From assembly GCF_001666755.1 (NCBI RefSeq), contig NZ_LZJC01000140.1:1-64000 (forward strand): a stretch of 64,000 nucleotides of DNA, in the 5' to 3' direction. Below the pieces are notes generated by a model that saw only the letters and a list, made by a program, of their open reading frames with translations, did not search any database and was not told the origin of the DNA. A program made the position numbers and the translations under genes. The DNA comes from Mycobacterium sp. E1214. Lineage in GTDB: Bacteria > Actinomycetota > Actinomycetes > Mycobacteriales > Mycobacteriaceae. Of this stretch, positions 40,437 through 49,100 are shown piece by piece. Each line of letters opens with the position of its first letter. Within the stretch, counting starts at the first letter, position 1.

Positions 40437-41582
40437 TCAGCGCCCGGTGAAGGTCTCGCGCAGCCGGCTGAACAGCCCGCCGTTGTTGTGTGCGCTCGAG
40501 CGGACCTCGGGCACCTCGCGGCTGCGGCGGGTCTTGAGCTCGCGCAGCAGTTCGGCGTCGTGATGGTCCAGGCGGGTCGGCACCACTACGTCGACGTGGA
40601 CGTGCAGGTCGCCGCGGGCACCCGAGCGCAGGTGCGGCATCCCGTGGCCGCGCAGGGTGATGACCGAGGCCGGCTGCGTGCCGGGCGGGATGGTGATCTC
40701 GCTGACGCCGTCGAGGATGGCGTCGATGGTGACCGTGGCGCCCAGCGCCGCGTCCACCATCGGCACCGACACCGTGCAGTGCAGGTCGTCGCCCTCGCGG
40801 ACGAAGATGTCGTGCGGTTGCTCGTGCACCTCGACGTAGAGGTCGCCGGCCGGGCCGCCGCCCGGCCCGACCTCGCCCTGCGCGGCGAGCCGCACCCGCA
40901 TGCCGTCACCGACGCCGGCGGGGATCTTCACGCTGATGTCGCGGCGGGCGCGGACCCGGCCGTCGCCCATGCACTGGTGGCACGGGTCGGGGATGACCGT
41001 GCCGACGCCGCGGCAGGTGGGGCACGGCCGCGCCGTCATCACCTGGCCCAGCAGCGAGCGCTGCACGGTCTGGACCTCGCCACGCCCACCGCAGGTGTCG
41101 CACGGCACGGGCACGGAGTCGCCGTTGGTGCCCTTGCCCTGGCACCGGTCGCACAGCACCGCGGTGTCGACGGTGACCTGCTTGGTCACCCCGGTCGCGC
41201 ATTCTTCGAGGTCCAGGCGCATCCGCAGCAGCGAATCCGAGCCCGGGCGCACCCGGCCAACGGGCCCGCGGGAGGTCCCGCCGCCGCTGAAGCCGCCGCC
41301 GAAGAACGCCTCGAACACGTCGCCCAAGCCGCCGAAACCGCCGAAACCGCCGCCGGCCGCGGCGTTTTCCAGCGGGTCACCGCCGAGGTCGACGATGCGA
41401 CGCTTCTCGGGGTCGCTCAGCACCTCGTACGCGGCGCTGATCTCCTGGAATTTGGCCTGCGCGGCCTCGTCGGGGTTGACGTCGGGATGCAGTTCGCGGG
41501 CCAGCTTGCGGTACGCGCGCTTGATCTCCGCGTCACTGGCGTTCCTGCTCACGCCGAGCAGCCCGTAATAGTCGCGTGCCAC
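40437..41582 (-). CDS. dnaJ2: Chaperone DnaJ (DnaJ2)
   Basis: This 381-residue type I J-protein stimulates DnaK. The J domain has HPD in ELHPDVNPDEAA (near residue 33). A glycine/phenylalanine stretch GGGFGGFGGLGDVFEAFFG follows. Four zinc repeats are CDRCQGKG, CDTCGGRG, CPTCRGVG and CHQCMGDG, and a substrate-binding C-terminal domain ends the protein. It corresponds to Rv2373c and lies downstream of hrcA, the usual pair. Confidence 0.95.
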   Translation of the reverse strand: MARDYYGLLGVSRNASDAEIKRAYRKLARELHPDVNPDEAAQAKFQEISAAYEVLSDPEKRRIVDLGGDPLENAAAGGGFGGFGGLGDVFEAFFGGGFSGGGTSRGPVGRVRPGSDSLLRMRLDLEECATGVTKQVTVDTAVLCDRCQGKGTNGDSVPVPCDTCGGRGEVQTVQRSLLGQVMTARPCPTCRGVGTVIPDPCHQCMGDGRVRARRDISVKIPAGVGDGMRVRLAAQGEVGPGGGPAGDLYVEVHEQPHDIFVREGDDLHCTVSVPMVDAALGATVTIDAILDGVSEITIPPGTQPASVITLRGHGMPHLRSGARGDLHVHVDVVVPTRLDHHDAELLRELKTRRSREVPEVRSSAHNNGGLFSRLRETFTGR

Positions 41583-41649
41583 GCCTGACTCTCCTATACC
41601 TGGTCTCTACGCCGCGCCCGGGCGACCCGGGCGCCTCGCGGGTGCGCGT

Positions 41650-42681
41650 TCATCGGGTGCCCAGGACTTCGCCGATATACAGAGCAACCGCGGCAACGCT
41701 GGCGATAGTTCCCGGATAGTCCATCCGGGTGGGCCCCAGCACACCCATTCCCCCGAAGACGGTGTCGGACGTGCCATAGGCGGTGGTCACCATCGAGGTG
41801 CCCGCCATCTGCTCGGCAGCGGTTTCGTGGCCGATGCGCACCGTCACCTTACCGGCTTCCTGCTGGGCCGCCAGCAACCGCAGCACCACGACCTGCTCCT
41901 CCAGCGCCTCCAGGATGGAGCGCAGCGAACCGCCGAAATCCGCGGCGTTGCGGGTCAGGTTGGCGGTGCCACCGAGCAGCAGCCGCTCCTCGGTGTGGTC
42001 GACCAGCGACTCCAGCAGCACCGTCGCGGACCGGCCGACGGCGTCGCTGAGGCGGTCGGCCCCGTGCAGGCCCCCGGCGAGGTCGGCGACCGCGACCGAC
42101 GCGGCCGACAGCTTCTTGCCGACCAGGGCCGCGCCGAGCATCTCGCGCAGTTGGGAGAGCTGGTGGTCGTCGATGACGTCACCGAGTTCGACGACGCGTT
42201 GGTCCACCCGGCCCGAGTCGGTGATGACGACCATCAGCAGCCGGGCCGGCGTCAGCGCGATCACCTCGAGGTGGCGCACCGTGGACGACGACAACGTCGG
42301 GTACTGCACGACCGCGACCTGCCGGGTCAGCTGCGCCAGCAGCCGCACGGCGCGGCGCAGCACGTCGTCCAGGTCGACGCCGGACTCGAGGAAGTGCTGG
42401 ATGGCGCGCCGCTCGGCGGAAGACAGCGGCTTGACGTCGTCGAGCCGGTCGACGAATTCGCGGTAACCCTTCTCGGTGGGCACCCGCCCCGAGCTGGTGT
42501 GCGGCTGGGTGATGTAGCCCTCGGCCTCCAGCACCGCCATGTCGTTGCGGACGGTCGCGGATGACACACCCAGGTTGTGGCGCTCCACCAACGACTTCGA
42601 GCCGATCGGCTCCTTGGTGGCGACGAAATCGGCGACGATGGCGCGCAGCACCTCGAACCGGCGCTCGTCGGCACTTCCCAC
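41650..42681 (-). CDS. hrcA: Heat-inducible transcription repressor HrcA
   Basis: HrcA (343 residues) represses groE and related heat-shock genes by binding CIRCE. The N-terminal winged helix is RRFEVLRAIVADFVATKEP and SSATVRNDMAVLEAEGYI. The C-terminal dimer domain contains MGVLGPTRMDYPG near residue 315. GTG 42681 has GGGGAGG upstream. It leads the hrcA-dnaJ2-rsmE run. I found no CIRCE repeat upstream of it in this window. Confidence 0.95.
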   Translation of the reverse strand: MGSADERRFEVLRAIVADFVATKEPIGSKSLVERHNLGVSSATVRNDMAVLEAEGYITQPHTSSGRVPTEKGYREFVDRLDDVKPLSSAERRAIQHFLESGVDLDDVLRRAVRLLAQLTRQVAVVQYPTLSSSTVRHLEVIALTPARLLMVVITDSGRVDQRVVELGDVIDDHQLSQLREMLGAALVGKKLSAASVAVADLAGGLHGADRLSDAVGRSATVLLESLVDHTEERLLLGGTANLTRNAADFGGSLRSILEALEEQVVVLRLLAAQQEAGKVTVRIGHETAAEQMAGTSMVTTAYGTSDTVFGGMGVLGPTRMDYPGTIASVAAVALYIGEVLGTR

Positions 42682-42807
42682 TCGCCGTTCACCTCCCCGC
42701 TCACGTTCCGGCTCGCTAACCCAATGGACGGGTTCATTTTACGGTCTAGAACCGACACAGCCGTTACCAGCGGCGGCGGGAGCGACCCGGCCGGAACTTC
42801 TTCGGGC

Positions 42808-42813
42808 TAGCCT
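42808..42813 (+). promoter_or_regulatory. -10 element of the 15-residue leader frame
   Basis: TAGCCT fits TANNNT and ends seven bases before ATG 42821, so the transcript probably begins on that ATG. Confidence 0.5.
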
Positions 42814-42820
42814 TGCCAGC

Positions 42821-42868
42821 ATGAACCCCGCGGGCCCCGGCGACGCCTCGCTCGAGGCGGGCCGATGA
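42821..42868 (+). CDS. Leaderless 15-residue frame coupled to the Rv2375-like gene
   Basis: The frame MNPAGPGDASLEAGR starts seven bases after a -10 hexamer and stops at a TGA that overlaps the ATG of the next gene (ATGA). The next gene lacks its own clear ribosome site, so ribosomes that finish this peptide probably restart on it. The peptide is not cysteine-rich and may have no function of its own beyond coupling. Confidence 0.5.
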   Translation: MNPAGPGDASLEAGR

Positions 42869-43191
42869 TCTTCAAGGGTGTGCGCGAGGGCAAGCCCTAT
42901 CCCGAGCACGGGCTGTCCTATCGCGACTGGTCGCAGATACCGCCGCAGCAGATCCGGCTCGACGAGTTGGTCACCACGACGACGGTGCTGGCCCTGGATC
43001 GCCTGCTGTCCGAGGACTCCACCTTCTACGGAGACCTGTTCCCGCACGCCGTGCGGTGGAAGGGCATCACCTATCTGGAGGACGGGCTGCACCGCGCGGT
43101 CCGCGCGGCTCTGCGCAACCGCACCGTGCTGCACGCCCGGGTGTTCGACATGGACCTGCCGCCCGGCACGCCAAGCAACGGGTTTCGTTAG
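42865..43191 (+). CDS. Conserved hypothetical protein, Rv2375-like
   Basis: The 108-residue protein corresponds in place and length to Rv2375. It is a soluble mixed-fold protein with PEHGLSYRDWSQIPPQQIRL, a helical middle (LDELVTTTTVLALDRLL), and WKGITYLEDGLHRAVRAAL. I do not recognise a domain with known function. Translation is probably coupled to the short upstream frame. Confidence 0.75.
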   Translation: MIFKGVREGKPYPEHGLSYRDWSQIPPQQIRLDELVTTTTVLALDRLLSEDSTFYGDLFPHAVRWKGITYLEDGLHRAVRAALRNRTVLHARVFDMDLPPGTPSNGFR

Positions 43192-43225
43192 CGGCGCGAT
43201 CGCCGCTGCCCGGGCCTGACGCGCA

Positions 43226-43253
43226 AAGAGCGGGCGCCGAAGCGCCCGCTCTT
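43226..43253. terminator. Bidirectional terminator hairpin
   Basis: An 11-base perfect stem (43226-43236 with 43243-43253) containing GAGCGGGCG and CGCCCGCTC closes a 6-base loop. It lies between the convergent Rv2375-like and cfp2 genes. Confidence 0.75.
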
Positions 43254-43269
43254 CGTCGGATGGCCGCAA

Positions 43270-43779
43270 TCAGTGCCCGGCGGCCTGCAGCAGTTCCATC
43301 GCCGAGGACCGCGACAGCACCCAGCCGCCCTGGTTGATGAAGGTGACGCTCTGGTTCACCGGGTTGGCGAACTTCGGGCCGGAGACCGCTACCTGGGCGG
43401 TGGCGGAGCCCGGCGCGGCGCCCGGCTGGATGTTGGTGATGGTGAACGACAGCGGCAGGTCGCCGTTCTTGGCCGCCTTCTTCAGCTCGTGGTCGGCCAG
43501 GTGCGCCTCGGTGCCGCTGATGCCGCCCTCGACCAGGTTGCCCTTGCTGCTGAACGAGACGTTCGGGTCGGCGAGGCTGGTCAGCACGCTGTTGAGCTGG
43601 TCGGCCGTCGGCACTGCCGCGGCGGCCGGCGGCGGGTCCTGCGGCAGCGGGGCGCCCACGGCGGCCAGCCGCACCGAGGGGGCGGCGCCGGGCGTCGCGC
43701 CCGCGGCCAGGCCGGCGGCAGCGCCCCCGATGGCGGCCAGAGCCGCCACGCTGGTGGCAAAGTATTTGATGCTGTTCAT
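43270..43779 (-). CDS. cfp2: Secreted low-molecular-weight antigen MTB12/Cfp2
   Basis: The 169-residue precursor resembles MTB12 (Rv2376c), a secreted T-cell antigen of M. tuberculosis. It has a signal peptide (YFATSVAALAAIGGAAAGLAAGA) and a proline/alanine linker (PLPQDPPPAAAAVPTADQ). The mature domain contains VLTSLADPNVSFSSKGNLVE and ends with VTFINQGGWVLSRSSAMELL, as in the family. Function unknown. A G-rich ribosome site precedes ATG 43779. A paralogue follows at 44000. Confidence 0.9.
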   Translation of the reverse strand: MNSIKYFATSVAALAAIGGAAAGLAAGATPGAAPSVRLAAVGAPLPQDPPPAAAAVPTADQLNSVLTSLADPNVSFSSKGNLVEGGISGTEAHLADHELKKAAKNGDLPLSFTITNIQPGAAPGSATAQVAVSGPKFANPVNQSVTFINQGGWVLSRSSAMELLQAAGH

Positions 43780-43999
43780 GGTTCCCCCTTTGGTGGGCAC
43801 GCACTTGGTAGGCCGTCGCTCGCGCTCACCGGATGGTCGTGTGAGTGTGCCTGTTGCGCTTATTGTTTCGCGCCGCGGCACCGTTACGTTACGACCGCGC
43901 CGTGAGAAAACGGCATGAGCAATCTGTGTGCAGGCTATGCGAGCCCTGATGGCGGCCGCGCCGGGGCCTCGTCCCGGCCCCGGGCGCGACCGCACCGCA

Positions 44000-44506
44000 C
44001 TAGTTGATCGCCGTCGCCGCCTGGATCAGGGCGATGGCCGCGTCGTGCTGCACGACCCAGTTGCCGCCCTGGTTGACGAAGACCAGGTGCTTTTGCACCG
44101 GGCCGGCGAACTTCGGTCCCGTGATCGCCACGTCGGCCTGGGCCATGTTCGGGCCGGCCGGCGCGATGTTGGTCACGTTGAACTGCTCGGGGAAGTTGCC
44201 GTTGCGGTAGGCCTTGCGCAGGTCATGGTCGGCGACCATGCCCTCGTTCTGCGCGACGCCGTTTTCGACGAGGTTGTTCTTGTCCCTGTAGTTGACGCCG
44301 GGGTCGGTCACCTGGTTGCACAGGTTGGCCAGCTGGTCCGGGGTCGGCAGCCCGGGCGGGGGCGGGGGCGGGTCTTGGGGCAGCGGCGCACCGATCGCGG
44401 CCAGCCGGACCTGGTCCGGCGCCGCCAGGGACGCCACACCCGCGGCCGCTCCACCGACCAGGGCAACAGCCGCCACGCCGGTGACGACAGACTTCACGGT
44501 ATTCAC
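44000..44506 (-). CDS. Second secreted MTB12/Cfp2-like protein
   Basis: This 168-residue paralogue has the same plan: signal peptide (SVVTGVAAVALVGGAAAGVASLA), VRLAAIGAPLPQDPPPPPPGLPTPDQL, and a domain ending in HLVFVNQGGNWVVQHDAAIALI. It shares about half of its visible motifs with the neighbouring copy (IGAPLPQDPPP, TDPGVNY against ADPNVSF). GTG 44506 follows a G-rich site. M. tuberculosis has a single cfp2 here as I recall, so this is a tandem duplication in the lineage. Confidence 0.85.
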   Translation of the reverse strand: MNTVKSVVTGVAAVALVGGAAAGVASLAAPDQVRLAAIGAPLPQDPPPPPPGLPTPDQLANLCNQVTDPGVNYRDKNNLVENGVAQNEGMVADHDLRKAYRNGNFPEQFNVTNIAPAGPNMAQADVAITGPKFAGPVQKHLVFVNQGGNWVVQHDAAIALIQAATAIN

Positions 44507-44691
44507 AGATCCCCCTTCGATGCGCATGGACCGTGGCGGGATCGACAAAATGCGCCCCACGCGGTCACACGTCTCCATGTTGTATTCGCTGTAAGTGTGC
44601 ATTCTGTGACCCACAATTGAGTCTCGGCCCGGTCACGTTACGGCGGCGCTACGGCAGCACCGGGTGCGTCGCGGCGCCCCAGGGGTCCCCG

Positions 44692-44907
44692 TCAGTCGCG
44701 CGCGAGCGCGTCGATGAGGCTCTTCGGGCGGATGTCGGGCCAGTTCTGCTCGATGTAGGCCAGGCAGTCCGCGCGGCTGGCCTCGCCGTAGGCCACCCGC
44801 CAGCCGGCCGGCGTCTCGGCGAAGGTGGGCCACAGGCTGTGCTGCTCCTCGTCGTTGACCAGGACGACGAAAATCCCGTTGTCGTCGTCAAAGGGGTTGG
44901 TGCTCAT
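44692..44907 (-). CDS. mbtH: MbtH protein
   Basis: MbtH (71 residues) is the founding member of small proteins that bind and activate NRPS adenylation domains. Family residues are FVVLVNDEEQHSLWPTFAETPAGW and the final WPDIRPKSLIDAL with conserved tryptophans. It overlaps mbtG by 20 bases and is the last mbt gene of the operon. It should serve MbtB, MbtE or MbtF. Confidence 0.96.
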   Translation of the reverse strand: MSTNPFDDDNGIFVVLVNDEEQHSLWPTFAETPAGWRVAYGEASRADCLAYIEQNWPDIRPKSLIDALARD

Positions 44908-46174
44908 CGCGTCTCCTCATCGATGGATTCTTCGCCGATCCCAGGGTTGATCCCAGCACACGGTCGGACAGCAACCCCAGGCAGCTCAGGTTCGGGAACC
45001 CGGGCCCCTGGGTCAGCCCGGACAGGTTGGGCAGGTAGAGCCTGGGCGTGACGTCGGCGACGGACAGGTCGTAGCCGATCGATTCCTGCAGGGTCTCGGC
45101 GGTCAGCGGTCCGCCCAGCCCGAGTTCGAGCAGGTCGAGCACGTCCTGGCCGAACAGCGAGGTGAACCATAGCGGGTCGGCCCCGGAGCCGTCGATCACC
45201 AGGTCGAAGCCGTGCACCGTCTCCAGGTGCTCGCTGCCGCGATTGGTCGACAGGGTCAGCCGGATCTGCCCGTCCCGGCCGACCGCGTGCGCCACCCGCC
45301 CGCGCAGGTGGCGGATCCGGTCGTCGGCCAGCAGCGCCTCCTGGACGTTGGCCGAGAACACCCCGCGGTCGGTGCGGGCCAGGGCGTCGCGCCGTTCGGC
45401 CATGGTGAGCGCCGGCCAGTTGGTGGGGTCGGAGAACAGGGAGTTCTCGAAGAAGCTCTCGCCGCGGGTGAACAGGGTGACCTGCGGGGAGATGACGGTG
45501 ATGGTCGATACCCGGTGCCGGAACAGCTCGTTGAGCATGGACGCGGCGGTCTCGCCGCCACCGATCACCGCGACGCGCTCGGCGGTGATCCGGTCGTGGC
45601 CGGCGGCGCGGTCCCAGAACTGGGCGATCGAGAGCATGCGCGGGTTGCCGGGCAGCAACGACTTCTCGGCCTGGCCGGGGCCGGTGATCATCAGCGCGTC
45701 GGCGTGCACGGTGGTCTCGTGGGTGTGCAGGGCCCACCGGTCGCCGGTCACCGCGAGCCGCTCGACGTCGCCGTGGACCACTCTCATCCCGACCTGGTCG
45801 GCGACCCACCTCAGGTACTGGCTCCACTTGCGGTGCGGCGGGGCGGGCCGCCCGCGGTCGATCCATTCGGCGAACGACGCCGTGGCGATGAGGTAGGACT
45901 GCCAGCTGTACCGGGTCATCCGCTCGTCGAGCTCGGCGTTGCGGCGCGGCACCAACGCCGACCGGTAGGGAAAGCCGACGTCCTTCTCCGGGCTGGTGCC
46001 CAGCCGGTGCGCGCCGTCGGTCCAGCCGCCCGAGGCCTGCCAGTTGGCGCCCACCCCGGTGCGTTCCACGGCGACCACGTCGGGAACCTCGACACCCATC
46101 TCGCGCAGCACGAATGCCTTCGCGGCGACGGCCACGCCCTTGGCGCCGGCGCCCAGGATCGCCAGTGTGCTCAT
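44888..46174 (-). CDS. mbtG: L-lysine N6-monooxygenase of mycobactin synthesis
   Basis: MbtG (428 residues) is a flavin enzyme that hydroxylates the epsilon nitrogen of lysine (or the lysine units of mycobactin) to build the hydroxamates that bind iron. The FAD loop is ILGAGAKGVAVAAKA at the front, the NADPH loop is VAVIGGGETAASMLNEL near 215, and the family tail follows. Its ATG overlaps the mbtF stop (ATGA). Confidence 0.94.
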   Translation of the reverse strand: MSTLAILGAGAKGVAVAAKAFVLREMGVEVPDVVAVERTGVGANWQASGGWTDGAHRLGTSPEKDVGFPYRSALVPRRNAELDERMTRYSWQSYLIATASFAEWIDRGRPAPPHRKWSQYLRWVADQVGMRVVHGDVERLAVTGDRWALHTHETTVHADALMITGPGQAEKSLLPGNPRMLSIAQFWDRAAGHDRITAERVAVIGGGETAASMLNELFRHRVSTITVISPQVTLFTRGESFFENSLFSDPTNWPALTMAERRDALARTDRGVFSANVQEALLADDRIRHLRGRVAHAVGRDGQIRLTLSTNRGSEHLETVHGFDLVIDGSGADPLWFTSLFGQDVLDLLELGLGGPLTAETLQESIGYDLSVADVTPRLYLPNLSGLTQGPGFPNLSCLGLLSDRVLGSTLGSAKNPSMRRRDEHQPL

Positions 46175-49100
46175 TCGACCATCTCCCGCAGTGTCTCTAG
46201 CCAAAGCTGTTGCAGCGCAGCGATGTCCGCGTCGCTGAGGATGTCGGGCAGCGCTCGCCACTGCGAGGCCAGCACCCGCTGGTCGTCGACCGTCAACACC
46301 ATCGCGGCGATGGTGAGCTCGTGGCGCACGGCCAGGTCCGGCTCGGGCACCGGCGACACGCCGGCGAGCAGCTCGCGCTGCAGCGTCAGCCCGGTGCCGC
46401 CCGCGGCGTGCGCGGCTCCCAGATAATTCAGCAGCACCTGCGGCCCCGGGAAGGCGGCGAGCCGCCGCGCGGTGTCGTCGCGCAGGTAGCGCAGCAGCCC
46501 GTAGTCCAGGCCGTCACCCGGGATGCTCGCCAGCTGCTCGCCGACGCGCGCCGGGTCGGTCGAGTCGACCCGCACCGGGTAGATGGAACTCAGCAGCCCC
46601 ACCGTGTCGCCGGTGTCGATCCCGGTCGCGTCGACGAGATCGTCGGCGCGACCGTGGGTTTCGAGCGCCAGCAGGGGTGGCGGCGTGGGCTGGTCGCGCT
46701 GCCGCCGCCAGCGTGTCAGCGCGGCGGCGGTGGCGGCGACCAGCAGCGTGGGCAGCGGCAGGCCGCTGCCCAGCAACCGGCGGGTGGTGTCGGCGTCGGC
46801 GGCGGCGGTGCGCACCAGCAGATCACGCGCCCGGTCGCGCTCCGGGTCGAGCCGTCGCGCCCCGAGGTCGGGGTCCGGCCCTGCCAGCTGGGCCGCCCAG
46901 AAGTCCGCGGTGTCCAGCCGGCCGGCGCGCTCGGCCAGGGCGGCGGCCCAGCGCCGGTAGCTGGTGTGTTCGCGCAGGGGCGCTGGCGGGTGACCGGTGG
47001 CCGCGGCCTGCAGCGCGGCCCCAAGCTCTCCGAGCACCACCCGCCACGACGCCGGGTCGAGCGCCACCACGTGCGCGGCCAGCAACAGCACGCTCTCGCC
47101 GGCAGCCGGGCGCAGCCACACCGCGGCCAGCAGCGAACCCCGCTCGGGGTCCAGCCGCTCGACGGCCTGGGCGACCTGGTCGACCACCACGGCGCGCGGG
47201 TCCCCGGGCACCGCAACCTCGGTCAGCACCTCCGGCGGCGACGTCGGGACCAGCGTCATGCTGGCGCGGTCCAGCCGGGTACGCAGCACCTCGTGGGCCG
47301 CGACGACGGCGCCCAGCGCGGCCCGCAGCTGCTCCCGGGTGACCGACGCGGGCAGCCGGATCGCCTCGGTCTGGGCCAGCCGCCGCGGGTCGCCGTATTC
47401 GTAGAGCCAGCGCCCGTTGGGCAACAGCGGCATGGGGCCGGTGTCCTCGTCGGCGGGGCGCAACGCGGCGGCCGCGGCCGCCTCGGAATCGATCGCCTCC
47501 GCGAGTTCTCGGACGTTGCTGCATTCCAGGACGAGGCGGGCGCGCAGCGCGATTCCCCGCGCCCGCGCCGCCTGCACCACCGACAGCGCCGTGATGCTGT
47601 CCAGGCCCAGCTGGAGGAAATCGGCCGCGACGTCGATCTGCGATTGCCCCAGCAGCTCGGCGAGCAGCTCGGCCAGGGCGGTTTCGGTGGCGGTCTGCGG
47701 CGCCGTCGCGGACCCGGGGGCTTCGGCGGTGTCCAGGGCGGCCAGCGCGGCCTCGTCGAGTTTTCCGTTCCCGGTCAACGGAATCGCGTCGACCAGCACG
47801 ATGCGGTGCGGCACCATGTAACGGGGCAGCCGGGCGCCGAGCATGCCGCGTAGCTCGGCCGCCGTGGGCCCGCCGGCCGCGGCGGTGGCGACGTAAGCGG
47901 TGAGCCGCGGCACGCCCTGGTGGCGCCGCACCAGCACGCCGGCCTGGCGGACCCCGGGGTGCGATTCCAGCGCGGCGGCGATCTCGCCGGGCTCCACGCG
48001 GTGGCCGCGGATCTTCACCTGGGCGTCGGCCCGCCCGACGTAGTGCAGCGAGCCGTCGGGCAGGCGGCGCACCAGGTCGCCGGTGCGATACATGCGCCCG
48101 GCGGGCGCGTGCGGGTCGGCGACGAACCGCGCCGCGGTCTCACCCGGACGGCCCAGATAGCCGCGGGCGAGTTGCGGTCCACTCAAATACAATTCGCCCG
48201 TCGCGCCGCCGGGGACCGGCCGCAGCGCGGAGTCCAGCACGTAGGCGCGGGTGTGGCGGGTCGGGTGCCCGATCGAGGGCTGGTCGTGTTCGCCGATCGC
48301 GGCAACCACCGCCTCCACCGTGGTCTCGGTGGGCCCGTAGCAGTTGAACGCGGTCAACGCCGTCGCGTGGCAGGCCGCGCGGATCTGCGCCCAGGCGGTG
48401 ACGCCCACGGCCTCGCCGCCCATCGCCAGCACGGCGAGCGGCGTCCGGCTCAGCAAACCGAAAGCCTGCAGCTGAGCAAACATCGACGGCGTGGTGTCGA
48501 TCATGTCGACGCCGTGCTCGGCGATGGCGGCCACCAGCGCCTCGGCGTCGGTCTGGGTGGCCTCGTCGACCAGGTAGACCGCGTGCCCGTCGAGCAGGGC
48601 GACCAACGGCTGCCAGGCCGCGTCGAAGGCGAACGACCACGCGTGCGCGATGCACAGCGGCCGGCCCAGTGTCGCCGCCGCGGGCCGCACGACGCGGTCC
48701 AGGTGGTCGTCGGCGTAGGCGCCGACCGCGCCGTGGGTCCCGACGACACCCTTGGGTTCCCCGGTGGTTCCGGAGGTGAAGACGACGTACGCGGCCTGCC
48801 CGGGCGCCACGTCGACCGGGTCGAACCCGGACTGCTCGGCGTCGAGCCATTCCTGGATCAGCGCCTCGTCGAGGACGATCGCCGCTTGCGACTGGCGCAG
48901 AATGGAATCCACTCGCTCCGGCGGTGTGCCCGGCTCCATGGGCACGCAGACACCGCCGGCCTTGAGGACGGCCAGGATCGCGATGACGTATTCCGGGCCG
49001 CGTGAAAGGCGAATCGCGACAGCGCTTTCGGGGGCGGCACCGCGCCGCGCGAGCTGCGCTGCCACCCGGTCGGCCGCCTGGTTCAGCTCTCGATAGCTCA

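Noticed and set aside
42682..42807. CIRCE element (TTAGCACTC-N9-GAGTGCTAA) upstream of hrcA
   Set aside because: No such repeat is present in the gap between hrcA and the Rv2375-like gene.
44508..46174. IdeR iron box inside the visible part of the mbt operon
   Set aside because: I looked for the TTAGGNTAGNCTAACCTAA-like pattern and found none. The box is expected upstream of mbtB or mbtA, outside the window.
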